From Opitutales bacterium (GTDB taxonomy: Bacteria > Verrucomicrobiota > Verrucomicrobiia > Opitutales > UBA953), in contig JAGBIL010000041.1 in assembly GCA_017935025.1 (NCBI GenBank), positions 1-64,000 of the forward strand: 64,000 nucleotides of DNA. The letters run 5' to 3'. The number at the start of each line of letters is the position of its first letter. Within the stretch, counting starts at the first letter, position 1. Positions 49,510-57,126 of the stretch are shown here, piece by piece. The translations under genes were made by a program, and so were the position numbers. Under the pieces are notes generated by a model that saw only the letters and a program-made list of their open reading frames with translations, ran no database searches and was not told the DNA's origin.

Positions 49510-49636
49510 CAAATTGAAATTTAGCGAAGCGCCAGGTGATTAATGAGAAGAATGGGATGAATGAGAGAAACGGGAAAATACTCATTCTTCTCTTTCTTCC
49601 CATTTCTCTCATTGCACTTCGCTAAATTTCAATTTG
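49510..49636. repeat. Long palindrome with CAAATTGAAATTT arms
   Basis: Twenty-bp perfect arms CAAATTGAAATTTAGCGAAG (49510-49529) and its complement (49617-49636) enclose an imperfect inner palindrome of purine-rich AATGAGAAGAATGGG against CCCATTTCTCTCATT. It fills the divergent spacer between namZ and thrC. The core CAAATTGAAATTT recurs at 51362-51402 and, as one arm only, near 41775. Confidence 0.9.
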
Positions 49637-49669
49637 TAGAAAGTTGGGCGCTGATTTAGAGTTTTTCCC

Positions 49670-51316
49670 ATGAAATACATTTCCACTCGCGGGCTCGCCC
49701 CCGAAGTAACCTCAACCGAAGCACTTTTGAACGGCATTGCGCCGGACGGCGGACTTTACGTTCCCGTTGAAATTCCCGCCCGGGACGCGCTCCCGGATTG
49801 GCTCGAACCCGATTGCGATTACGCGGGAACGATGCGCAAACTCCTCGCGCTGTTTTTTGACGATATTCCGGAAAACGTGCGCAATGCCGCAGTCGAACGC
49901 TCCGTCGCGCGTTTCGCGAATCCGAAAGAACCGGTTTCGCTTCGGTGGGCGGGAAAAGAGGAACGGATTGTCGAAGCCGGGGAAAACGATTTCGACGAGA
50001 GCGACGAAGAAGAAAAGACCGAACTCGTCGATTCCAATCTTTATTTTCTGGATCTGACGCAGGGACCGACCGGCGCGTTTAAGGACGTTGCTCTGACGAT
50101 TTTGCCGACGCTTCTGCAATACGCGGCGGAGCAGGCGGGACTGAAAAAAGCGGCGATTTTGACGGCAACGAGCGGCGACACCGGCTCGGCGGCGATGCGC
50201 GGCTTCGCAGATGTCGCGGGAACGGAAGTGCTCGTGTTTTTCCCGAAAACGGGAACCTCTGAAATTCAGCGCCGCCAGATGGTTTGTTGCGAAGGCGGGA
50301 ACGTTCACGCGTGCGCGATTGAAGGCAATTTCGACGACGCGCAAGCCGGCGTGAAAGCGGTTTTTGCCGACGAAAAAATCCGAGCGGACGCCGCCGCGAA
50401 AGGCATTTTCCTTTCCAGCGCCAATTCTATCAACATCGGGCGTCTGTTCCCGCAAGTTTGCTACTACATCATGGCGTGGCGCGCGCTTTATGCCGCGAAA
50501 AAGCTCGGAGAAGACGGCTTCGACGTTGTCGTCCCGACGGGAAATTTCGGAAACATTCTCGCGGCGTTTTACGCGAAAAAACTCGGCACGCCGATTCGCC
50601 GCTTCATCGTCGCCTCAAACGAAAACAACGTAGTTGCGGAATTTATTCAGCGCGGAATTTATAACGTGAAATGTCACGTGTTGAAGAAGCACAGTCCGAG
50701 AACATTTAAAGTAACTAATTCCCCTTCGATGGACATTCTCGTTTCGTCGAACATCGAGCGTTTTATTTTTGAAATTTCCGGGAGAAATTCCGAATTTGTT
50801 CGTGAATCAATGGCGAACCTCAAAGAAAAAGGCGAGTTCGTGCTTGATGCCGTCGCCGACGCTGGGCTGAAAGACGCGGGATTTGATTCCGGATTTGCGG
50901 GACAGGGTAAAACACTATACGGAATCCAGGAAGCGTGGAAGAGGTTCAAAAACCTTTTGGATCCGCACACGGCAATCGGCCTTAAGGTCGCCGCAACGAA
51001 CGCCGAAGATGCTTCTACTTGTGTGCCTGTCGTCATTGCGGAAACGGCGACCCCGTGGAAGTTTCCCAAGACCGTGATTGAAGGTTTGCGCCAAAAAGGT
51101 TCTTTCAATCCGCGCGGTTTGAAAAATCCTTCGGAAACTTCGGATTTTGAAAATTTGAAAAATCTCGCCGATTACGTTGCCCGCGAATTGAGTCAGGAAG
51201 AAAGGGAAAATTTCTCGCCGCGCTTCGGCGAACTCGAAACCGCTCCCGTGCTCCACGATTTGGTCTGCGCGAAAGACCGCATCGGCGAAACCGTTCGCCA
51301 GGTTTTCGGGATTTAG
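49670..51316 (+). CDS. thrC: Threonine synthase
   Basis: 548 residues, a long-form threonine synthase. The N-terminal domain is MKYISTRGLAPEVTSTEALL with APDGGLYVPVEIP, the PLP Lys is in QGPTGAFKDVALTIL, and ATSGDTGSAA binds the cofactor phosphate. It converts O-phosphohomoserine to threonine. An acidic stretch at residues about 105-118 (ENDFDESDEEEKTE) is an insertion between the N-terminal domain and the PLP motif. It stands alone, not with homoserine genes. Confidence 0.95.
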   Translation: MKYISTRGLAPEVTSTEALLNGIAPDGGLYVPVEIPARDALPDWLEPDCDYAGTMRKLLALFFDDIPENVRNAAVERSVARFANPKEPVSLRWAGKEERIVEAGENDFDESDEEEKTELVDSNLYFLDLTQGPTGAFKDVALTILPTLLQYAAEQAGLKKAAILTATSGDTGSAAMRGFADVAGTEVLVFFPKTGTSEIQRRQMVCCEGGNVHACAIEGNFDDAQAGVKAVFADEKIRADAAAKGIFLSSANSINIGRLFPQVCYYIMAWRALYAAKKLGEDGFDVVVPTGNFGNILAAFYAKKLGTPIRRFIVASNENNVVAEFIQRGIYNVKCHVLKKHSPRTFKVTNSPSMDILVSSNIERFIFEISGRNSEFVRESMANLKEKGEFVLDAVADAGLKDAGFDSGFAGQGKTLYGIQEAWKRFKNLLDPHTAIGLKVAATNAEDASTCVPVVIAETATPWKFPKTVIEGLRQKGSFNPRGLKNPSETSDFENLKNLADYVARELSQEERENFSPRFGELETAPVLHDLVCAKDRIGETVRQVFGI

Positions 51317-51361
51317 ACCCGGGGAATAGAATCCATTCGGAATTTGGAATTCGCAATTCGG

Positions 51362-51402
51362 ACGCAAATTGAAATTTACCTGAGGCAAATTTCAATTTGC
51401 GT
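51362..51402 (+). repeat. Stem-loop with AAATTTCAATTTG arms
   Basis: Perfect 16-bp arms ACGCAAATTGAAATTT / AAATTTCAATTTGCGT with a 9-nt loop, 46 bp after thrC. Shares its core with the palindrome at 49510. No T-run follows, so it is either a weak terminator or a mobile palindrome. Confidence 0.85.
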
Positions 51403-51449
51403 TCCCGTGCGGTGCGGGGCATAGTCTCACGCTTTATTTTCAACACTTT

Positions 51450-51860
51450 ATGCAAAATACAGCTATGAATAATGTCATGATTCTTGCACAGGCGGTTGAA
51501 GCCGCTCCCGCGACGACGCAGGTCGTTGAAACCGTTGCCGTTGAAGGCACTCCGGCTCCGGCGGGCGATCCTGCGCAGCAGCCTCCCGGCTTCGGTATGT
51601 CCACGTTGCTGATTTGGATCCTGATTTTCGTCGGATTTTACTTCATTTTGATTCGCCCGCAGACGAAGCGTCAGAAGGCGATGCAGAAAATGCAAAACGA
51701 GCTCAAAGTCGGAGACTCGGTTTACACGCAAAGCGGCATCATCGGCAAAATCGTTTCGTTGGACGAAACGACGGTTACGCTTCAGGTTTCCGAAGGAACG
51801 CGCATTCCGTTCCTGCGTGCTGCGGTCAGCGCGCTTGTGAACACTCCGGAAGCAAAGTAA
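51450..51860 (+). CDS. yajC: Preprotein translocase accessory subunit YajC
   Basis: 136 residues. One membrane span near residues 50-70 (STLLIWILIFVGFYFILI), then RPQTKRQKAMQKMQNELKVGDSVYTQSGIIGKIV, the YajC signature (here cited by parts: RPQTKRQKAMQ, GDSVYTQSGIIGKI). The N-terminal 45 residues are an unusual Ala/Pro-rich extension. YajC joins SecD and SecF in the inner membrane, and secDF follows. A second start at 51465 (MNNVMILAQ) is possible. Confidence 0.93.
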   Translation: MQNTAMNNVMILAQAVEAAPATTQVVETVAVEGTPAPAGDPAQQPPGFGMSTLLIWILIFVGFYFILIRPQTKRQKAMQKMQNELKVGDSVYTQSGIIGKIVSLDETTVTLQVSEGTRIPFLRAAVSALVNTPEAK

Positions 51861-51879
51861 TTTTCTTTTCTTATTTAAT

Positions 51880-51928
51880 GAACAACGAATAACGAGATGC
51901 GTTTTCGGGCGCACGTTATTCGTTGTTC
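51880..51928. repeat. Stem-loop between yajC and secDF
   Basis: Perfect 15-bp arms GAACAACGAATAACG / CGTTATTCGTTGTTC, with an inner TGCG/CGCA extension. It is related in flavour to the GAATAACG palindromes A-C. No T-run, so it may attenuate without ending transcription. Confidence 0.85.
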
Positions 51929-51945
51929 GTTAGAATCCGATCTCT

Positions 51946-54732
51946 ATGACGACTAAAATTTTCTGGCGGCTGTTCGCGTCGGTGCTTTTCTGCATTTACG
52001 CGTTCATCAGCATGATGCCGCTCAAAAGCACGCCGTTTCGCGATTACGTGGAAGACCACGTGACGGCGAAGCAGGAGGAATTTAACGCAATTCTTGCGGA
52101 AGCGGATGAGCGCGTGGCGAATTATCGCAACGAAAGCGTTCCCGCGGACCGGAAATCTCCGACGGCTTATGCTGCGCTCAAGGACATCGCCGACGGCAAG
52201 GGTAAGTCCGGCACGCCGATCGCGCTGACGCAGTTTTTCCCGGACATTCGCCTGATTCGCGAGCCGATTTTGGAAAAACAGAATCAGATCCTCATGCAGG
52301 AACTGTTGCGTCGCTCGCAGGGCAAAATGAAGCTCGGTCTCGACCTTCAGGGCGGGATTTCGTTTACGCTTCGCGTTAATCCGGAAGCGGCGGAAGCCGA
52401 CCAACGCGCACTCGCGGCGGCAAAAACGCCGGAGGAACGCGCCGAAGTCGAAAAAGCGATTCGCGAACGCGCGGAAGAAAAACTTTCCCAGCTGAATCAG
52501 GCGGTTTCCGTTATGGAAGACCGCGTTAACCAGTTCGGCGTGAGTGAGCCGGTAATTCGTCCCGTAGGGAACGATTCTATCGAAATTCAGCTTCCCGGCG
52601 AAGATACGGCGAACAATCCGGAAGCCATCAATTCTTTGAAAAAACCGGCGAAACTCGAATTTCGCATGGTGCACCGCTATCTCGTGCCCGACGCGGGAAC
52701 GCCGGAAGGCACGATTAAGAGTTTGCGGGCGGATCCGCGTCAGGCGACGTCTCCGGTTGCCGCTTACGAAGTGCTTTACGATCACCACATTGACAAAAAA
52801 ACAGGGGAAGCCACGTCGTTCCCGCTTTACGTCAAAAAAGCTCCGGAAGCGACGGGCGCGATTGTTGAACGCGCCCATGTGGAAAGCCCGGACGGGCTCA
52901 CGCTTCAGGTCGGTATTCGCTTTACCTCCGAAGGCGGACGTATTTTCGGCGACGTTACGCAACGCATTGCGGACGAAGATAACCGCACGGGCGGCGACGG
53001 TCGCTTTGCGATTGTACTCGACGGCAAACTGATGTCGGCTCCGACGCTGAACGCGGGCTCAAGCGGCCGCAAAACCGGACTTTACGGCGGCGGTGCGTCC
53101 ATCACCGGAAATTTTGACCGCAAGGAAGCGGAAGAACTTGCCAACGCGTTGAACAATCCGCTCGAGTTCCCGTTGGAATTGCAGGACATGACGAACGTCG
53201 GCGCTTCGCTCGCGAAAGACGCACAGTGGCAGTCCATGACGGCGGCGGGGGTTGCAACGGCTTTGGTCGTTGTCTTCATGCTCGTGTTTTATCTCACCGG
53301 CGGCGTGGTTGCCGTTGTCGGGATTTTCGTGAATATTTTCATGATTCTCGGCGTGATGTGTGCGATTGGCGCGACGATTACGCTTCCGGGGATTGCGGCT
53401 CTCGTGCTGACGCTCGGCATGGCGGTTGACGCGAATATTCTCGTTTTTGAGCGAATCCGCGAGGAACTCAACAACGGAAAATCGCTCAAAACGGCGCTCG
53501 AGCTCGGTTACGACCGTGCCTTTGTTACGATTTTTGACTCTCAGTTGACGTCTCTTGTTACCGCCGGAATTTTGATTTGGATGGGAACAGGTTCCGTCAA
53601 AGGTTTCGGGGTTACGCTCGCTATCGGGATTTTGACAACGTTGTTCACCTGCCTCGTTACTTGCCGAGGTTTGCAGGAATTGCTCGTCAATCTCGGTATC
53701 GCGCACCGTTTCTTCGGAATTCAGCTCATGAAAAAAACGCCGAAATTCCGCTTTATGGAACATTGGCGCGGCGCGGTCGGTTTCTCGGCGATTCTCGTGT
53801 TCGTCAGTATCGCGTTCCCGCTTATCAAGGGCGATGAGTGTCTGAGTAAAGACTTCAAGGGCGGGGAATCCGTCACGCTGGCTATTGTTCAGGATACGAC
53901 GAAACACGTCGGAATCGGAGAAATTAAAAAAATCATCAATTCGATCGGAATTGAAGATGCGACGGCGATTTATCAACAAAAAGTCGGGGCTTCCGAGCAG
54001 ACGCTCAATATCGAGTGCGAATTGACGGAGGATACGTCCGGCGGAGAGTTTTCCAACATTGAAAAAATTGTGGGCAAGCTCCTTGAAGTTTATCCGGAAA
54101 TGTTCCCTGCGGGAACGGAAACGACGGACGAAATCATCGTCGGGAAGCAGGCGGTCGGGGCCGTAGTCAGCGGGCAACTTGTGAAAATGGCGATTATTTC
54201 GCTGATCCTCGCCGTGTTCGGGATCATGGTTTACGTCGCGTTGCGTTTTGAAGTCGGTTTCGGCGTGGGTGCGATGCTTTCGACGATTCACGACATCGTT
54301 GTCGTTACGGGGCTTTACCTGATTTGCGGCGGACAGTTCTCCGCCTCAATGATTGCCGCGATTTTGATGGTCGCCGGTTATTCGATTAACGATACCATCG
54401 TCGTGTTTGACCGTATCCGCGAAGAACTCGGCAACAATCCGGGCATGAAGTTGCGCGATGTTATCAATCTTTCGATTAATCGCACGCTTTCCCGTACGTT
54501 GTTGACTTCGGTTACGGTTTTTCTGGCGGCGGTTTCGCTTGCCGTTTTCGGTGCGGGTGACGTTGCCGAATACGGAAAAGTCTTCATCTTCGGCGTTCTT
54601 GTCGGGACGTTCTCTTCGATTTATATCGCCTCGCCGATTTTCTATTGGTGGCACAAGGGCGACCGCAAAAAAGTCGAAGAAGGCGACAAGGCTTACACTT
54701 ATTCCTGGGAGGCCGGAAACGAGAAGAAATAA
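51946..54732 (+). CDS. secDF: Protein translocase subunit SecDF (fused)
   Basis: 928 residues combining SecD and SecF. The SecD part (about 1-590) has KLGLDLQGGISFTLRV, the large periplasmic head, and the D4/D5-type signatures ALVLTLGMAVDANILVFERIREEL (parts). The SecF part (about 600-928) has DFKGGESVTL and AGYSINDTIVVFDRIREEL. Twelve spans are expected. It uses the proton gradient to finish export. Follows yajC by 85 bp with a stem-loop between them. The first 120 residues contain a charged helix longer than usual. Confidence 0.96.
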   Translation: MTTKIFWRLFASVLFCIYAFISMMPLKSTPFRDYVEDHVTAKQEEFNAILAEADERVANYRNESVPADRKSPTAYAALKDIADGKGKSGTPIALTQFFPDIRLIREPILEKQNQILMQELLRRSQGKMKLGLDLQGGISFTLRVNPEAAEADQRALAAAKTPEERAEVEKAIRERAEEKLSQLNQAVSVMEDRVNQFGVSEPVIRPVGNDSIEIQLPGEDTANNPEAINSLKKPAKLEFRMVHRYLVPDAGTPEGTIKSLRADPRQATSPVAAYEVLYDHHIDKKTGEATSFPLYVKKAPEATGAIVERAHVESPDGLTLQVGIRFTSEGGRIFGDVTQRIADEDNRTGGDGRFAIVLDGKLMSAPTLNAGSSGRKTGLYGGGASITGNFDRKEAEELANALNNPLEFPLELQDMTNVGASLAKDAQWQSMTAAGVATALVVVFMLVFYLTGGVVAVVGIFVNIFMILGVMCAIGATITLPGIAALVLTLGMAVDANILVFERIREELNNGKSLKTALELGYDRAFVTIFDSQLTSLVTAGILIWMGTGSVKGFGVTLAIGILTTLFTCLVTCRGLQELLVNLGIAHRFFGIQLMKKTPKFRFMEHWRGAVGFSAILVFVSIAFPLIKGDECLSKDFKGGESVTLAIVQDTTKHVGIGEIKKIINSIGIEDATAIYQQKVGASEQTLNIECELTEDTSGGEFSNIEKIVGKLLEVYPEMFPAGTETTDEIIVGKQAVGAVVSGQLVKMAIISLILAVFGIMVYVALRFEVGFGVGAMLSTIHDIVVVTGLYLICGGQFSASMIAAILMVAGYSINDTIVVFDRIREELGNNPGMKLRDVINLSINRTLSRTLLTSVTVFLAAVSLAVFGAGDVAEYGKVFIFGVLVGTFSSIYIASPIFYWWHKGDRKKVEEGDKAYTYSWEAGNEKK

Positions 54733-54758
54733 TCGTTTTTGCTCCTCAAACAAAAAAA

Positions 54759-54788
54759 ACGTTCCCGTGCGAATTTCGGCGGGAACGT
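54759..54788. terminator. Bidirectional terminator built from two inverted GCGGGAACG motifs
   Basis: Arms ACGTTCCCG (54759-54767) and CGGGAACGT (54780-54788) with a 12-nt loop, an A-run before and a T-rich TCTTTTGTTTTT after. The stem is nothing but an inverted pair of the dispersed motif. Confidence 0.9.
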
Positions 54789-54797
54789 CTTTTGTTT

Positions 54798-55271
54798 TTA
54801 AACGGAAATTTCAATGATTTCCGCGGATCGGGCTTTGTTGTAAATCGTCAGCATTCCGACGCTGACGGGCAGGGAGAAACGTCGCGGTCCCGCTGAGCCC
54901 GGATTGACAAAAAGGACATTTCCCTGCCAGCGAACGAGCGGTGCGTGCGAGTGTCCCGAAACTGAAACATTGGTTCCGTGCGGCAGGAAGCTAAACTCGG
55001 CCATGTGCCCGTGGTGCAGGAAAATTTCCGCCGAAGCAAGACGCAAGGTATCGCAGAGCGGAAGTTTCCTGCATTCCGGCGAGGAATCCGTGTTCCCGCG
55101 TACGGCGGTTACCGGCGCGATCTCGGAAAGTTTGTGCAAAATGGCAATGTCTCCCACGTCGCCGGCGTGTAAAATATGATCGACCTCGGCAAAAATTTCC
55201 AAAACTTCAGGACGCAACAGGCCATGCGTGTCCGAGATGATACCGATGCGGAGCGGGGCGCCGAGATTCAT
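54798..55271 (-). CDS. YfcE/MJ0936-type metallophosphoesterase
   Basis: 157 residues. Motifs of the calcineurin-like fold are in order: IGIISDTHGLLRP (D-x-H), LHAGDVGD (GDxxD type), VRGNTDS (GNxD), LHHGHM and VSGHSHAP (GHxH). The size and order fit the small YfcE/MJ0936 phosphodiesterases with a two-metal site. Cytoplasmic. Convergent with secDF across the terminator. Natural substrate cannot be told. Confidence 0.9.
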   Translation of the reverse strand: MNLGAPLRIGIISDTHGLLRPEVLEIFAEVDHILHAGDVGDIAILHKLSEIAPVTAVRGNTDSSPECRKLPLCDTLRLASAEIFLHHGHMAEFSFLPHGTNVSVSGHSHAPLVRWQGNVLFVNPGSAGPRRFSLPVSVGMLTIYNKARSAEIIEISV

Positions 55272-55311
55272 TTGCTTTTTGGAATTTTGAGGATTAACGA
55301 GAATAAAAAAA

Positions 55312-55843
55312 TCAGTCGTCGAGTTCGGGTGAAAGTTCCGGATCGTCCGGTTCCGAATCTTGGGTTTCGGCGGAACAGATTTCTCCGCGTGAGGAAAAGA
55401 TCCGTACTTCTCCGGCGGGAACGTAACGGTCGAATCTCACCTGAAATTGGGCAGCAAGATAATCTCGAATGGTAGCGGGCACGCGTGCTTCCGCGGCTTT
55501 CAGCGCGGCGGAATCGTCCCGGCGCGCGGGCGCGGGAACGTCAATCGGCTGCGAAAAATGCTCGGTGTCGCCTGGCGCTACGGATGCTTCGTCAAAGTTC
55601 GCATATTGACTTGCAAAATCATCGTCTGCCGGCGCGGGTTTCGGGGGCGGCGTTTCTTCGCGGCTGCGAATCGGCGTGCGCGGAGTTTCCACGTTCACGG
55701 GAACGGCTTGCGTGCGTCCGGAGCGGGGTGCTTCCGGCTTTTTCGGCGCGGGAACGGCGGCAGTTTTTTTTTCGGCAGGTGTAAAACCCGGTTTTGCTTG
55801 AGAGGCGGCTTCTTCGAGTGCCGCTTCGCATTTTGCCGTTAAA
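55312..55843 (-). CDS. dnaX: Probable tau-type C-terminal extension of DnaX, reached by frameshift
   Basis: Open frame directly downstream of the dnaX stop, in the +1 frame relative to it, entered at the A10 run. From there it gives about 178 residues: an Ala/Pro-rich linker (PAPKKPEAP, PRTPIRSREETPPPKPAPAD) and then a compact domain with ATIRDYLAAQFQVRFDRYVPAG before an acidic tail. A Pro-rich linker plus a small domain is the layout of the tau-specific part of DnaX, which binds polymerase alpha and DnaB. Read as a separate gene, it would need to start inside dnaX at 55914, without a clear ribosome site. Long product: about 556 residues. Confidence 0.6.
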
Positions 55844-56983
55844 TTATTTTTTTTTTGATTCGCCGACGGGAACTGAATCGGCGAGTGCGGAAATTTCTTT
55901 GATGAGCGAATCAATGGCTCGGGTTCGACTTTGTTCGACTGCTTTCAGAAGCGTAACTTCAAAGTTCGCCCGTTCGCTGAGTCCGAATTTTACGCCGCCT
56001 TCACCGGAATTGAGCGCATCGAGCATCCGCAAAAGTTGCTCTGTTCGCATTGCCGTTCCGAGCAAACTGCTTTTGCCGTTCCCGCGAATCGAATCCAGAA
56101 GTGCTTCGCGAATGCGTGCCTGCGTGTGTGCGAGCACGCGGAGCAGGTCGCGCCCTTCAGCGACGAATTTGTCCGCAAACGCAATCACTTCTGCGTAATC
56201 CGCACGTGCCATCGCTGCCGCGAGTTCTTCGATTTCCTGCTTGGAGGCGAGCCCGTAGATGTCGGAAACGTCGCGTTCGGTGATTTTTTTCCCGCAAAAC
56301 GAAATCACTTGGTCGAGAATTGATTGCGAGTCGCGCATCCCGCCGTTGGCGAGACGGGCGATGGCGATGAGCGCGTCGTGGTCTGCCTGCACGCCGTCGT
56401 TTTCCGTAATTTGGCGGAGCCGGGCGGCAATTTTTTCTTCGGGAATCGGTTGGAACTCAAAGCGTTGGCAACGTGAAGTAATCGTGTCCAAAACCTTGTC
56501 GGATTCCGTTGTGGCAAAAATGAATTTTACGAACTCCGGCGGTTCTTCGATGACTTTGAGCAGGGCGTTAAACGCGTCTTTGGAAAGCTGGTGGACTTCG
56601 TCGATGATATAAATTTTGTAGCGGCACTGCATCGGCGGGTAGTAGCATTCCTCGCGGATTTGCTTGGCATCGTCCACGCTTCGGTTGGTCGCGGCATCGA
56701 TTTCGGTTACATCGGGGCAGGAGCCGTTAACGATGGCTTGGCAAATCGGGTCATCTTCCGGAGGGCAAACGCTGGGTCCGTTCGTGCAGTTGAGGGCTTT
56801 CGCGAAAATGCGCGCTGTCGTTGTTTTCCCCGTGCCGCGCGGTCCGACAAAAAGGTAGGCGTGCCCGATGCGTCCGGATTCAATTGCGTTTTTTAGCGTG
56901 CGGACAATGTGCTCCTGTCCGACCATTTCGTCAAACTGCTGCGGTCGCCAGCGACGCGCGATAACTTGAAAGCCTTCTGCCAT
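55844..56983 (-). CDS. dnaX: DNA polymerase III subunit gamma/tau (gamma-like short form)
   Basis: 379 residues from the ATG at 56983 (AAAGGT nine bases before it); longer upstream starts are not conserved-looking. Walker A is [10 protein letters not shown], Walker B region is [10 protein letters not shown], and sensor-1 and Arg-finger type motifs [21 protein letters not shown] follow. The zinc loop is a variant with five Cys between residues about 65 and 92. It is the ATPase of the clamp loader. The frame ends GESKKK and a TAA immediately after ten A's, which would give a gamma-like product. The long form is described separately. Confidence 0.9.
   Translation of the reverse strand: MAEGFQVIARRWRPQQFDEMVGQEHIVRTLKNAIESGRIGHAYLFVGPRGTGKTTTARIFAKALNCTNGPSVCPPEDDPICQAIVNGSCPDVTEIDAATNRSVDDAKQIREECYYPPMQCRYKIYIIDEVHQLSKDAFNALLKVIEEPPEFVKFIFATTESDKVLDTITSRCQRFEFQPIPEEKIAARLRQITENDGVQADHDALIAIARLANGGMRDSQSILDQVISFCGKKITERDVSDIYGLASKQEIEELAAAMARADYAEVIAFADKFVAEGRDLLRVLAHTQARIREALLDSIRGNGKSSLLGTAMRTEQLLRMLDALNSGEGGVKFGLSERANFEVTLLKAVEQSRTRAIDSLIKEISALADSVPVGESKKK
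55847..55856 (-). promoter_or_regulatory. A10 slippery run in dnaX with adjacent stop
   Basis: Ten consecutive A residues on the coding strand (T10 here), immediately followed by the in-frame TAA at 55846-55844. Loss of one A (or gain of two) joins dnaX to the open frame of the extension; the other frame stops after two codons. Thermus thermophilus dnaX uses transcriptional slippage on A9 in the same way. Confidence 0.65.
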
Positions 56984-57126
56984 AATTCGACCTTTCATGA
57001 AACACACATTCCCGAAGTTTGGCAATCTTCCAAACACGTTCCCGCCGTTTCGTTCTCGCGTTCCCGCGGATTTTGAAAAGAATGGAAGCAACGCAATTTC
57101 GCGGAATTTGCAGGATTTTTTTTGAG

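Noticed and set aside
55312-55914. Separate 200-residue gene overlapping dnaX
   Set aside because: Its start would lie within dnaX without a ribosome site, and its unique part begins exactly at the A10 run; an extension of DnaX explains it better.
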